From Megascapheus bottae (taxonomy: Eukaryota; Chordata; Mammalia; Rodentia; Geomyidae): a stretch of 64,000 nt of DNA. The translations under genes and the position numbers were made by a program. The stretch's first letter is position 1, and every line of letters starts with the position of its first letter. The stretch is taken from NCBI GenBank assembly GCA_024803745.1, contig JANJXV010000024.1, forward strand, positions 22,543,927-22,607,926, written 5' to 3'. The notes below the pieces were generated by a model. That model saw only the letters and a list, made by a program, of their open reading frames with translations. It ran no database searches and was not told the origin of the DNA. This document shows positions 23,800 to 36,095 of the stretch, piece after piece.

Positions 23800-25125
23800 G
23801 GAGAGCCTTTATAATAGAATGGAACAATTAAAATGAATATCAAGGTTAAAAGTTAAAGAAAAGGAGTTAGATCCATTTGACAAGAACATATGGAAAAATA
23901 CACAGAACATTTTAAAAAAGACCAAACCAATGAAACAAGTGCATAAAAGAAGAGACACTAGCTAAAAGTATAGAAAATATACCACATGAAATAAAAGCAA
24001 AACACTTCCCCAGTCTGGAATAAGAGAAAGCCATTTAGTCATCAGAAGCTTTTGGAACATTAAACAGGCCAGAATAGAAAATGAGCCTCCCTACACGAAG
24101 CATAGTAAAGCATTAAATGCAAAGAAAGAGGACTGTAGCAAGAGAGAAGTAGCAAAACACATGAAAAGGCAAAATTTACAGCGGAATTTTCAATAGATGT
24201 TCTAAATGCAAGCAAGAATCTGCATGATATATTCCAATTCCTGAAAGAACTAACCTAGGATAACATTCTTCTAATAACTGAGGGATACCTTTGACAGTAA
24301 ATAATACCTAAAAGAATTCATGATCACTGAAGATATCCAATGGAATCCTACACAGAAAAGAAGATAAATGTAAACAGGTAAAAGCAGGAAAGAATAAATT
24401 CCACTAGACTAGTGAATTAGTGAGATTAGAAAAGACACAAAAATAAAAGAATCAACAAAATGATAGTAAATTTGACATATTTTTCTATATTAATACTGAA
24501 TGTTTATGGTTTCAAGTCTAGCAGCTGCACAATACAATTCTTTTTTTGGAGGGGAGATGGTTAGTCATGGGGCTTGAACTCTGGGTCTGGGCACTGTCTC
24601 TGAGCTCAAGGCTACTGCCCTACTACTTCGAGCCATTGTACCACTTCCGGTTTTCTGGTGTTAATTGGAGATAAGAGTCTCCTGGACTTTTGTGCCTGGG
24701 CTGGCTTTCAACTGCGATCCTCAGATCTCAGCCTCCTGAGTAGCTAAGATTACAGGCATGAGCCACTGTGCCTGGCACAATATACATTCTTCTCATCAGC
24801 CTTGAAACTATACAAGAGGACAAGAGAAATAAGCAGGCCTTCACAAATGTAAGAAACTTAACCACTTGTAGTCTATCCAACCACAATGAAATAAGACTGA
24901 AGTCAGTAACAAAATCCAGGCACATGACAATTGTGATGTACATCGCTGAATAACCAGTAGGCCATTGATGAAAAAAGAGGAAGGACATGCAAAAGCTCCT
25001 AGAAGCTAATGAAAAAGAAGAGAATCTATTCAGAAACAACCTCTGGGACCCAGAAAAGCCATTGCTAAGGGAGAAGTTTATAGCTATGACACTCTATATC
25101 AGTAAAGAGAAGAATCTCAAATAAG
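23800..25125 (+). mobile_element. Ancient LINE-1, 5' part of ORF2, broken and interrupted
   Basis: The blocks 'atgttctaaatgcaagcaag', 'gtttatggtttcaagtc', 'atacattcttctcatcagc' and 'aagggagaagtttatagcta' run in the order of mammalian L1 from before ORF2 into its endonuclease and post-endonuclease region. All frames are broken. A SINE-B at 24541-24777 splits it. Confidence 0.7.
24541..24777 (-). mobile_element. SINE-B inside ancient LINE-1
   Basis: Complete reverse copy ('catggggcttgaactctggg' ... 'gattacaggcatgagccact'). Flanked by similar words cacaatacaattc and cacaatatacattc, a probable diverged target duplication. Confidence 0.88.
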
Positions 25126-26232
25126 CTCCCTAGTTATTTAGGCATTGTAATGCAAGATTGGTTGTTCTCAATTTGCTTTTTTATATTTGTTTGCTTTTGT
25201 GGGCAAGACAAGCAAAAGAGATACAATATGAAGGTAAGAGGTATTTAAATCTGTTCTTGCAGTTAGTTTTCTTTGAAGTATTTGTTAGGATAAAATCATC
25301 ACTGCCTTACTCTAGGGTCTAGGATGTTTAGAATTCAAACGTTATGTGTTACAGCAGTGGAACCAGGATTTTTTCCTTGGTGAATGTCTTGACTTACCTT
25401 TGTGGGGTGACCTGAATTGTTTCATATCCAGCATGGATTCTAACTATTTCCTTAACTGCCACTGGAGGATCTGCTTAGATCTTAGATCTAACCTTATATT
25501 TGCTTGAATGAATAGAAAGATATTCAGTTGAAGTTCTGAGTATGACTTTATGACTCACCATTTGCCTCCCATGCATGTTAAAAAGGGGAAGAAGCCCACG
25601 TGACTTACCCACAGTCAAGGCTTAGTCACCAGGCATGTGGGGACTCAGATTTCGACTCTGGTCCAGATCTCTGTGTGAGTTCTTCACCCTGGTGAATTCA
25701 ATTGGACCATGTGTGATTCATATGACCTTTTTACATTGGGCTTGAGGCCTGTTTGGCCCTGTGGGCAAGGTCAGTTTTGTAGCTTGCAGTTTATTTATTT
25801 TTCTTTCCTCAGTAACTGCAGAAACATGTTAGATACACACATACTGGTTTTATCAAGGAAAACTCTCTTAATATATACTGCATAGACTACCCTGATTTCT
25901 GAATCAGTCTTCCTTTATAATCCACACCAACTCCCCACCCCCCACACTTTTTTCCCATTTAAAACAATGAATACAATTTATTTAACTTTCTGTCGGGTAT
26001 ATTTAATTTTAAGATGTTACCATTCTGTTTAAAATAAAGCAGGGATTTGATAATAGAAACTGGAGATACAATCTCAGTTCTCTATTTCTTCAAAAGAACA
26101 CAGGACAGACAGTGATCTTGCCCCGTGCTCTATTATACACTGACTCTTTTTCTCTGTCTGTCTCTCTTTCTGGCTCTCTCTGCCTCTGTCTGCCTGTCTA
26201 CCTCATGCTATGAGGGCCTCTCCACCCCAACG
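25126..26232. other. 3' flank of the OR2 gene, with one MIR-like piece
   Basis: The piece 25560-25680 ('gtgacttacccacagtcaag') resembles reverse MIR. The stretch 26145-26200 is CT/TG-rich. No other gene is visible. Confidence 0.45.
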
Positions 26233-27174
26233 CTAATGTTTTACTTCGGAGCTCCTCATCAGAAGCCGGTTGAAAGCAGCCTTCACATCCTTGTTGCGGA
26301 GACTATAGATGAGTGGATTCAACATGGGAGTTACCACAGCATAGAAGAGTACCACCACCTTGTCCTGCTCAGCGGATGCTTGGGAGCGGGGCTGCAGGTA
26401 GGTGAAAAGGGCCATCCCATAAGACATGGAGACCACAGTGAGGTGTGACACGCAGGTCCCAAAGGCTTTGCGGCGTCCCTGAGTGGATCGGATTTTCAGG
26501 ATGGCAACCACGATGTAAGCATAGGACAGAGAGACCAGGCAGCAGGGCACCAAGAGAACCACGACACTGGAAGCCACTATGACCACCTGGTTGAGAGTGA
26601 TGTCCACGCAGGCCAGCCGGACGAGTGCCAGTGTCTCACAGGCCACGTGGTTTAACACATTGTGCCCACAGGTGGGTAGCCGCATCGTGACTGCTGTCTC
26701 CACTGCAGAGTTAGCCATACCCACACTCCAAGAGACACTTGCCAGTGTCGTGCAGAGCCTGGGGTTCATCACTGCCATGTAACGCAGGGGGTCACACACT
26801 GCCACATAGCGATCATAGGCCATCGCGGCCAGCAACAAGAACTCCGTCCCTCCAAGAGCCAGAGAGAAGAAGAGCTGAGTGCCACACCGAGTGAAGGAGA
26901 TTGTCTTCTTCTCCAGGAGGAAGTGTGCCAGCATCTGGGGGACCCCACTGGATGTGTAGCAGATGTCCACCACTGAAAGATGGCAGAGGAAGAAGTACAT
27001 GGGCAGGTGGAGTTGGTGATCCAAGCTGATCAGGAGGGCGATGAGCCCATTGCCCAGGAGAGTCAGCAGGTAGGTGATGCCAAACAGGACAAAGAGTCCA
27101 GCCTGGGTCTGCCTGTCACTGGAGAGACCCATTAGGACAAACTCACTCTCCAAAGTCATGTTGTCCTTCCTCAT
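26233..27174 (-). CDS. Olfactory receptor, OR2 family (OR2R/OR2F-like)
   Basis: Seven-transmembrane class A odorant receptor of olfactory neurons, coupling to Golf. It has 313 residues, typical of the family. The open frame continues upstream, but ATG at 27174 is its first true ATG. Visible marks: sequon N5-M-T; TM1 G41-N42; 'LHLPMYFFL' (55-63); disulfide cysteines C97 and C179; intact 'MAYDRYVAVC' (118-127); S217-Y218 in TM5; 'KAFGTCVSH' (236-244); 'PMLNPLIYSLRN' (283-294). No stops or frameshifts, so it is probably functional. Wording such as 'LFFSLALGGTEFLLLA' and 'VRLACVDIT' is OR2F/OR2R-like, and the cluster context fits OR2R or OR2F. I cannot decide between them without alignment. I see no convincing splice acceptor just upstream, so the 5' exon structure is open. 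Confidence 0.93.
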   Translation of the reverse strand: MRKDNMTLESEFVLMGLSSDRQTQAGLFVLFGITYLLTLLGNGLIALLISLDHQLHLPMYFFLCHLSVVDICYTSSGVPQMLAHFLLEKKTISFTRCGTQLFFSLALGGTEFLLLAAMAYDRYVAVCDPLRYMAVMNPRLCTTLASVSWSVGMANSAVETAVTMRLPTCGHNVLNHVACETLALVRLACVDITLNQVVIVASSVVVLLVPCCLVSLSYAYIVVAILKIRSTQGRRKAFGTCVSHLTVVSMSYGMALFTYLQPRSQASAEQDKVVVLFYAVVTPMLNPLIYSLRNKDVKAAFNRLLMRSSEVKH

Positions 27175-28004
27175 GGAGCAGAAGATCCGGCGCCCGGGTG
27201 AGAGGGAGGTAGAGGCAAGGGGAGTCAAGTAAAGGATTCTCTTGCTGACTTTTGAATTCGGTCTAGGATCGATGTAGGAGCTTGGACTTGGCCTTTTAAC
27301 CTAAGTGGTGGTTATGGAGAACATAATGAGGACATTGGAGAAAATGGACATTTGGGTCTGACACGAAACCATGAGATCCTTGCACTGGCCATTCCTTTAT
27401 TCTAGGGTTCTGCGCATCTATGATGACACAGGAGGGACCTCTTGGTGTAGAAGGAAGTGGAAAAACAATGGGTGGAGAATTAGAAGGAAATATGTTAGAT
27501 GGCAAGGAAAAGAAATGCAAGTTAAAGAATAAGACAGACTGAAGAAGAAAGCTAGCAAAAAATGAGCCAGGTAAGAAAATATGTGAAGAGTAGGAGTTAA
27601 AGTTTCTCCAGTGTGCAGTAGAATGGTTAAGTATTAAAATCAAACACTCAGGAATAGTAGATGCTCGCTGGAATTCCTTGATGTCATCTCCTGAGCCTGG
27701 AATCTGTTCTTCTTGCTTCTTATAAAGCACCGTTCAGGGAACCACCTAGAAATAAGTCATATCACATCGTTTTCATTCCACCCATGCATGCAGAGAAAGC
27801 TAATGTCATTTAGATGACAGGCTGCTCTCTGTGCCATGGGTGGTGTTAGGTTTTGTAGCCATCCGTAAGCCAAAAACATAGAAACTGACTACTGTTGGTT
27901 TCATTCTTACAATTTAACTGGGGATACAGACTAAATTTTATTGCCCCCTAGAGTTATGAAGAACAAAAACAGTCCTTGCTTAATTCAGTTTTTTTTAAAT
28001 TTAA
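27175..28004. other. Upstream region of the OR2 gene, nothing assigned
   Basis: Would carry the 5'UTR and promoter. The 144-codon minus-strand frame at 27296-27730 has no receptor or other domain features and looks like chance. Confidence 0.4.
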
Positions 28005-28190
28005 TTTTTTATTGTCAGGGTAATGTATAGAGGGGTTGCAGTTACATTCGCCAGATAGTAGGTGCATTAATTCTCACACATTGATACCCTTTCTCATGTT
28101 TTTGTCCCCATTTCCCTCCCCCCACACCTCCCAGTCACCTTGTTTTCCCCTCTTCCCTTTCCTATTTCAACAGTTCAAAGTTTTGTAATT
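28005..28190 (-). mobile_element. LINE-1 3' end
   Basis: T-rich start, 'ttattgtcagggtaatgtat', 'agaggggttgcagttacatt', 'tttttgtccccatttccctc'. Reference-quality copy of the 3' terminus also found at 13.5 and 39.0 kb. Confidence 0.85.
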
Positions 28191-29195
28191 CAATTTCCCC
28201 TGTAGATATTTACTTCTCAATGGCATGCAATTTATATGGTGAATTGCAAGTGATTAGATGCTTACAGAAATGAATAAACACTAGTGTAGTAACAATGTTT
28301 GGTTAATAAAGACACTTGTGTTACTACTGAACACAAACTGATAGAAATCTTAATCCTTTTGGCTCATGGGCATTTTCTTTTCTCAGCTAAAGGGGACTAT
28401 GTTGCCTCCGTTTACAGATGCTTCTGGTGTCAACAAAACAGAATTAATGCCATCACTTTGTCTTAGTAGCAGTATAATTTCTATGTATAATTCTTGTCCT
28501 CAAAGTATTTACTTGGTAAATCGATGGAATCATTGTGAACTATATTGAGTATAGTAGGCACTACACTTTCCAGTAAATAGTTTTGTTTTTTTTTTTAAAG
28601 AAATTACTGCCTTGAAATGTCAAAAATTTACATCATGCAATGGCACAGACTCAAATGAGTAATTAAGATAAAGGACCCTGGTCAATTCTGTGGGAAGCCA
28701 ATGAGAGCATGTTTGTGTAAATCTGTTTAATGCAATGCACAGCATTATGATAGACTGAGCAAAGCCACAACATCTATTACAGAGAATGGGAAAGCATAAT
28801 CCTATTTAGATTTCTCTGGACTGAAAGCAGTGGCTCCAGTCTCAGTGAGTAGAAGAATGGAGAAAATTAGTGGATAGAGCAGGCTTCGCTTTCCTCCCTT
28901 CACCCCTGCCTCGGTCTCTGTAGAAATCTCTAAGGGGAGAATCTGGCTTTGACTCCCTCAGTCATGGAGATAGTGCAAGTTCAGAGATCAGACATACACT
29001 TTGCTGCGTATTTCCCAGTAAGTCTGTGACTGCTCGCAAAGCCTGCCTCCTGTGTCAGAACAGGAATTAGCTCCATTTGGATCTGTGGCCACCTTAGACG
29101 ATTCACAGAATTTTCCCCAATTGGAGTTGGTGTGAGCATGGAGAATCCCTTCAGAAAATAGTCAAACTGCTAGAAACCAAAAGAACCACAGAGAA
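28191..29195. other. Intergenic stretch, nothing assigned
   Basis: About 1 kb with no gene or repeat I can name. Confidence 0.4.
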
Positions 29196-29199
29196 CCCG

Positions 29200-29310
29200 C
29201 ATGTCCTCCCTTTCATTTTATAAACAAAGGGTCCAAGAAACAGGATCAGAGGACTTTTCCAGGTCTCAGGGGAGCAAGCTGGAGCAAGGCTCAAGTCTTT
29301 CCTGTCACTC
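29200..29310 (-). repeat. MIR-like old SINE
   Basis: 'cattttataaacaaagggtc' then 'cttttccaggtctcagggga' follows reverse MIR. Confidence 0.55.
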
Positions 29311-29464
29311 TCAGCTCTCACTGAGCCACGAGTGAGACATGGGAAGCTGTTGGGGAGACTTGTGGTCTAAAGCTGCGATATTTGAATAATCATAGGTAGA
29401 ATGCTGAGGAAAGTGGTTTGCTTTTTTATGGAAATGTTCTGTACTGAGAAGCAAAACTCTGAGT

Positions 29465-29640
29465 GTGGTGTCAAGATATATGAATTCCAGCTTGCTACTT
29501 GGTTAACCTAACTCTTGGAAACTTCCTGTACCCCAGTTTCTTCATCTGAAGTTTGGGAATTAATGTAATGCCTTTATCACAATATTTTGATTTATATCAG
29601 TTAATGTATGAATATAAATGAGCTTTTGAAAATATTAGGC
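29465..29640 (+). repeat. MIR
   Basis: 'gaattccagcttgctacttg', 'cccagtttcttcatctgaag', 'taatgcctttatcacaata' follow the MIR consensus from box to 3' end. Confidence 0.75.
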
Positions 29641-29644
29641 AGAC

Positions 29645-29872
29645 TGTCAGGTGGGTCATGCCTGTAATCTGAGGTACTCAGGAGGCTGAGATCTGAGGAT
29701 ATTAATTAGAAGGCAGCCTGAGCAGGAAAGTCTATGAGACTCTTATTCGCAGTAAAAAGTAGCCAGAAGTAGAGTTATGACTCAAGTAGTAGAGCACTAG
29801 CCTTGAGTCTAGGAAGCTCAGGTACAGTGCCCAGGCCCTACGTGCAAGCCCCAGTATTGGGGCTTGAGAAAG
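29645..29872 (+). mobile_element. SINE-B
   Basis: 'gtgggtcatgcctgtaatct', 'ggaggctgagatctgaggat', right arm 'gtagtagagcactagccttg', A/G-rich tail. Confidence 0.85.
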
Positions 29873-30049
29873 AAAATATTAGATAAAGCACAAATGGGTA
29901 TCGTTTCTATACTCAGCAATTCCATAGCACAGAGCTCAGTCTTCTTCTGTGATATGAACAGATGCTTTGAAGTTCACAAAGTAAGCAGAATGCGGGCCAT
30001 AAATCTCTCAATAAATTCTATTGCCTAAACTATCTTTTTATTTATTTAA

Positions 30050-30255
30050 TTTATTTATTTATTTATTGCCAGTCGTGGGGCTTGAACTCAGGGCCTCAGC
30101 GCTGTCCTTGGACTTTCTCAAGACTAGAGCTCTACCACTTGAGCCACTGCACCACTTCCAGCTTTTTTCTATGTATGTGGTACCAAGGAATCGAACCCGG
30201 GTCTTCATGCATGCTAGGCAAGCACTCTACCACTAGGCCAAACTCCCGGCCCCCC
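30050..30255 (-). mobile_element. SINE-A with ATTT-type tail
   Basis: (TTTA)n-like tail side at 30036-30066, then 'gggcttgaactcagggcctc', 'gtatgtggtaccaaggaatc', 'accactaggccaaactcccg'. Complete. Confidence 0.9.
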
Positions 30256-30853
30256 TATCTTCTTATTTTTAAAAGAAACAAATGTGCTTAAATTCAATGA
30301 GTGATTAATAGGAATAGTAGTGGACAGAACAAAGGCTAATATGTCAAGTTTTCCTTTCTAGGGGCTCAGTCTGGCAATGGAGGGTAGAAAGTTGGGCCAC
30401 CCTCTCCCCATTAGTGAGGTTTCAAAGGAAGTTCAAGTGTCACTGTGAAAATTAGAGACACCGAGGCTAGGCTTGTCAATGGGCAGTTATGTAAAAATGA
30501 GAAATCAAAGTAAGGAACAATGGTTTTGTCTTGGAAATGTGGTTGAAGTTATAGTGAAATAAGATAACCTTGGAGTTGAATAAAAAAAACAAATCTGCTT
30601 TCGTATTGTTTTGTAAACTGGGTAAAATTTGAAGGCATGGTTTCTTCATCCACAGAATGAGCAAGTGAGAGTTGATGAACTTTGAATTTCTTCCTGCTCT
30701 CAAGACATGCTATTAATGAATAAGTATAAATTGTAGCTTAAAATAATATGAGGGCAGACAAATTCTTTTTTTAAGATTTCTCTAAATATGCATAGCTAGT
30801 GATTATAGGCAATAAAATACTAAGAGTACTTGAATTTCAAAATATAAAAACTG

Positions 30854-30855
<2 letters not shown>
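30256..30855. other. Intergenic stretch, nothing assigned
   Basis: No gene or named repeat seen. Confidence 0.4.

Positions 30856-30936
<81 letters not shown>
30856..30936 (+). repeat. Compound (CT)n(CA)n microsatellite
   Basis: About 47 bp CT then 33 bp CA. Unlike those at 10.1 and 15.0 kb, no SINE is visible directly upstream. Confidence 0.96.
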
Positions 30937-31946
30937 ACTTTTTGAGAGGTATCAATAGACTGGATATTAAAAAAAACCAGAGTCTAAGGAATTATTAAAG
31001 TGAGCCATTGCAGTAGAAATGGGAAAACCACTTGGGTCAAGGCTGAAAACATGTTACTGTCTGATAAATAAGAAATCCTCCAAGTCCAACCTTCATAACT
31101 CCTAGAAGGAAATGGCCACACACACTACATTTCCCACCAGATCAGAGATTAAAACTATATTGGTTTCAAAGGAATTGGCTTCGTGGCTGAAAATGTCCAC
31201 TCACCATCACGTCTTTGGAGAGAAGAGGAGGTGTGCATCTGTCTTTGGATCTCAGATCAGTAACATCCCTTTTTCTTTCCATCATAATGCATTATGTTCC
31301 CAAAACAAGAGAACAGCTGACTCCCTATCCACCTACTTTCTTTATCTGCCTAAATCTCTACCTGCACATTCTGACATATCATTACACTGTCATTGGATGA
31401 ACGAGTCCCTGGAGTGCCCTGGACATAATCAGTGGCATCAGAAACGTCATGAGAGGCATTTTAAGTTAGTACCTCTAACTGGTGAGAAAGACACACTGGA
31501 GAATCCAAGGATAGTCCTGGCTGTTCTAGATATTTGCAGTCTCTCTGCTTTCTCTTCACTTGTGTGGTGACTCATTGAGGCTCATTGCTCCCTTCAAAGT
31601 CTCATTTTAGAAGGGGACAAGCCATTTGCGAGGAAATCATTGAAGCACTGAAGTCTCTGTCAGTCTGAGCTGGTGACTTTTCAGAGTTAAGCAATCCCTA
31701 GAGGGCAATTACTTCTCTTGGTGCATTCTTTTTTGTAATCTTCCCCATCTTCTCAGCTATTTCTCTGCAACTCCAGTCCTGCTAGAATATTCCCTGTGGA
31801 ATAAATATTCTTAAAGTATTCAATCTTAACTTTTAATTGTCTTTTGGATTCCTAGGTTAACGAGGCCTTCCTTGATGCTTGTGTTTACTATGACCTTCAA
31901 GGTTATGGTATTGCTGGAGGCTTTGGTAGCCTCCCCCCCCACCCCG
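30937..31946. other. Intergenic stretch with an unexplained 152-codon open frame
   Basis: The + frame at 31112-31570 is one of the longest not explained by a receptor or obvious repeat. Its translation is rich in His, Ser and Cys and shows no domain, signal peptide or homology that I recognise. Treated as non-coding. Confidence 0.35.
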
Positions 31947-31983
<37 letters not shown>

Positions 31984-31984
31984 T
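31947..31984 (+). repeat. (TGTC)n(TC)n microsatellite
   Basis: Six TGTC units followed by about seven TC units. Confidence 0.95.
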
Positions 31985-34900
31985 TGTGTTTGGGGAAGAG
32001 GGAACAGGAATGTTTATTTATGACCTAGTGAGAAGTAGCTGGAGAGATGAGGGGAAACTAAACCCTAGTAGGGGAAGAAGATGAAAACACCTTTCCTCCC
32101 CTCACTCTCCGCCCCTCATGTAGTGTTGGTGACCAGAGAGTGACGAGTAAGCACCACAGTAGAACCATCCCATCTGAGGCCTGGGAGCCATTGAGACGTC
32201 CCAAGTTCACAGTCTTGAAAATATTCCCGCAGTCTCCTAGGTGACTTACGATATCACATTTCTGCTGAGTTGTGTTTCCCTTGCATATTTTCATATCTCC
32301 AGGAATGTTTCCTTCTTCCACTAACCTTGGCCTTTCAATTTTTGGCCATTCTTCACTAATATCTTGATTGGAATTACTGAAAATGAAAGCAAAACTAGCC
32401 ATGTGTCAGGATGAAGTTTAATTCTCCATATTTCTGTGGAACTATAACATGAGTTTTTACTAAGATGTGAAAGGGGGGAAAAAAACCCCAGAGCTATCAT
32501 TGTACAGCCTACTAAAAGTTTTCAGTAATAGTTGACCATTATCAGCAAGATAAAGATTTCACTTCATTAAAATTAGTTCCTGTAATTACAATGGACCAGA
32601 GGATATGTTTTTGTTGAGCTTCACATTCTTACCCTTTGGGCAATGTCACATTCACCTCTGGTCCTTTTACCACCTATCCAAATTTAGGACACTAAATAAT
32701 AGGAAGGTTTTCTGAACCCAAGGTTCATGGAAGAGATAGCCTGACTGAAAATACACCCCAAAATTTCAGGAGGAAAAAGATGAAAATAATTTGGAAGGTA
32801 CCATGAAGTACCAGAAGAAGAGATAATGACCTCTGAGATATGAGTTTCCCAAAGGTAGACTTAGAATAAACAGATGTAGCTTAAACCAAGGGCAAAAGTT
32901 TTTTAACAATTGGATATCATTTTCCAGGCTACAGACTCATATATAAATTAATAAAAGTGTTTCTTTGCTGACCAAGGTTGTATTTTTTCTCCTTTCTCAA
33001 AACTAATTTTAAAAACTTTTAAACACGTAGGTTGGAAAATAATTTAAAATATAATGTATAGAGAGTTAAATGTCCATAAAGAGAATAAAGCAGAAAAAGT
33101 AGCTGGAAGCATGGTATGTTAGTGAGTTATCTATGGGTAATAGATTGTAAATTTTATTTTCTTCTTGTTAGCTTATCCATGTATTTTCTACTATGGATCT
33201 AAGTGAAAATTTAAAAAAAAATCCTATTGATGTACACTTGTCACATGAAGATGGTAGTTTTAGGAAATATATTTACTGTCTTAATGAGTGTGAAATACTG
33301 TTAAATTGACTCCCTGGGCAGGCATTAAAGGAAAATACCATAATGTATGCCATGGATTCCTATGGACTTAAGAGGATACAAGCAACTCTCTCTTTTTAGC
33401 CTGATTCATATTAAGTGTTTCGCTGAGGGAGCAATATTTTATGCACTCAGGCTCTTGGACATAAGAATTTCATGCAATATCTATGCCTCTCCGTGCTGGC
33501 TGCTTGCCTGCTTGTTTTTCTACACACATCTGGAATTGCTACATCGCTTCCTACTCCAATTCCCTTGCTTCTTTTACCCTAATATCTTCTTGACAAAGAC
33601 TTTCCTGTTATTATCACTAGTTTATTTTCTATCTTTGTTATCAGCCTTCCCAATTTACCTCATTCTCATAGTGCATTTATATGAAAATTAACTCTTGTCC
33701 CTGAGTTAGTGACTTGTGCATCATTGCAATGAAATGTGTGACATAAACGACTTAAAGGAGGAAAGGTTTGGTCCCGGTCTTGGTTTCAGAAGGTTCAGAC
33801 TGTGGTTTCATACACCTATGCACCTGGGCATTATTTGTGGTAATGGGAATGAAAGGAGTAGAAGAACCGATCGCTTCATAGCAGACAGGAATTAGATAGA
33901 GGGACAGGAAAGAACCAGCCACCGGATACCTCCTTCCACTAGTTCTAACCTTCTGAAGTTTCTAAAACCTCCCCAAATAGTACCTCCATCTGGACATCAA
34001 GCTACACATACCTGAGCCTTCTGGGGCGACATTTGATACCCATCACATGTTATTGTGTTCCTGGCCATCCAGTAAGACAAAAACATGTCCTTTCCATCCC
34101 TGTGACTTACAATATTCTTCACATGCTTAGCATTGTTGAGAAACTCAAAGTCTCTTTTAAGATTCAAAGCAGCTCTGAGCTATGTGGGGCCTCTGACTTA
34201 ACTGTGAGGACTCTCATAAGTAATTGGATCATGGGCAAGGAGACTCCCATGGATGGCTGTGTTGATGATTTCTCTGGAGAATCAGTTGACCTACTGTAGC
34301 TTCTTGGAGACAGTCAAAGGGTCCTGATAAAAGGCTTGGTCCTCTACCACCACTCCCCTTCTGACCACCCCTCGTCTTCTGTCAATCATATGAAAATTGC
34401 TCCTTCAGAGCTATGCATCTCAGAGTCCCCTTCTTTGGTTGGAGTTATATTTCTCCTTGGAACAGGCTCTTAGGAAGAAGTCCCAACAAAGCATGGACCT
34501 GTGATTGTCACAGAGCTTAGATCTACAAGAGCCTTGAGCATCTCTGCCATGCTTCTGAGGGACATGTCACTCTGCCTTTTCAGGCACTTTGTTTTCTTCA
34601 CCAGCTCTTAGATTCCCCATATCTCAAATGGGACACATTGACTATTCAAAACAGTAAGCCTCTTAAAATGAAAGAAAAGAAACCACATTGTCTCACCCAC
34701 TCAGGCAAAGAATTGAGGGAGAAGAAACCCCCAAAGAATCAACTTTCTCCCAGACGTTCACTTCAATGTCTTCCCTCGCCTCTTTAATTTCATACTGAGG
34801 TGAGAGAACCATGCACAAGTTACCAATCAATTTTGGAAGCTGCAACTTCGAACATTGCTTAGGTAAGCAAACACACTTCCCTTTGGAAGGTGCAAGTATG

Positions 34901-35469
34901 GCTCATTGATCTGGTTGTTCTCACACAAAGACAAAACTGAGTCAGAATCAATTTTAATATCCCCTTATGTAAGTGGTAGTGCCTGAATACAGGTGGGAGC
35001 CATTAGAGGTGAAGATCTCCTGTTATCCAATGACAAATACTTGAGAAGATATCAAGGCATGAAATGAGCCTGCGATCTGGACCGTCAAGAAGTTATAGGG
35101 ATATTGTCTATTGTATCCCTAAAACGGCCCAGCTTGGAGGCCAAGGGAATGAAGACACTCGTGGATGCAAGGCAGGGTCTTCTGTAGTGACTCAGCAAGG
35201 GACATCCCTTCATCAGAAAATGCAAAGCTGAAATAGTGAGCACCACTTCTGAGAAAAAGATTCTCCTTTGCATTATTTGCTGCAAAAGTGGATAATGAAA
35301 AAAAAAATCCAAGGACAGGCCTGAGGGACAGAGATGAGAGCAAGATGGAGCTCTGATTCAAGACGAACAGGTCCAGTATGGAAGCAAAGCTGCATCATCA
35401 TGCATTCTGCATTAATGCTAGGGAAGCCCAAAGCTGGGGATCCGGGAAAAGGACATTCGAATCTGTACG
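31985..35469. other. Long intergenic stretch, no gene seen
   Basis: Short open frames only. The part 33.75-34.32 kb has a tone suggestive of an old LTR or DNA-element relic but I cannot assign a family. Confidence 0.4.
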
Positions 35470-35605
35470 AGTTTCCTGTTGCTTCTATAACACCTCACCA
35501 CAAATTCGGTGACTTCAGACAACCCAGGTTAATTCTCTTCCAGCTCTAGAATCAGTTTGACTGGATTAAAGTCAAGGCACTGGCAGGGTACGTTCTCTCT
35601 GCAGT
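35470..35605 (+). repeat. Unassigned dispersed repeat
   Basis: 'gtttcctgttgcttctataa' then 'atcagtttgactggattaaa' and 'gtcaaggcactggcagggta' is a common mammalian repeat pattern, also recognisable at 4440-4630. Family not named. Confidence 0.5.
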
Positions 35606-35639
35606 CTTGCCCAGAAAGTTAAGTTCTCAGTTCTTTACT

Positions 35640-36095
35640 GACTTGTCTAGCATCTCTTCAAAATGGAGCCATCATTTCCTTCATCCTGCTGTCCCTTCCC
35701 CTCGGGTGTCCCTCTCAGCAATGGCTCTCCCATCCACCAAATCAGCTGGGCAAGAAATGATCCTTAACTCTTGGTTTTTCCTTGTCCCAATCTGACCAGT
35801 CTCCACTTCCTCATATTTTGAGTGCTCCCCCTATATCACTTGATTCCCAGTGGAGATACTCTAGACCAGAATCCATTGTGTATCACTTAGGATCGAGCAA
35901 AAGGTTTCCAGATGTATCAGCACATCCTAATCCATTTGTCACCCAGCATCCCTTAGCTTGCAAACCAGAAGCAAGTCATGGCACCGTACCCCTTTGTGAA
36001 TTCGGTGGTTCTCAAGGTGATGCTTCGGTCTCTACTAGCAATTCTATCTGGGTCATTCTCCATGCTTCTCATCAAATTGTCTGATTAACCCCTAC
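35640..36095 (+). repeat. L2 (CR1-like LINE) fragment
   Basis: 'ctctcagcaatggctctccc' followed by 'tccaccaaatcagctgggca' parallels 47.05 kb and the L2 ORF2 C-terminal coding region. Frames are broken. Confidence 0.6.

Noticed and set aside
27175..27228. 18 extra N-terminal residues on the OR2 receptor
   Set aside because: The longer frame begins with TTG. The first true ATG is at 27174 and gives a typical N terminus with a glycosylation site.
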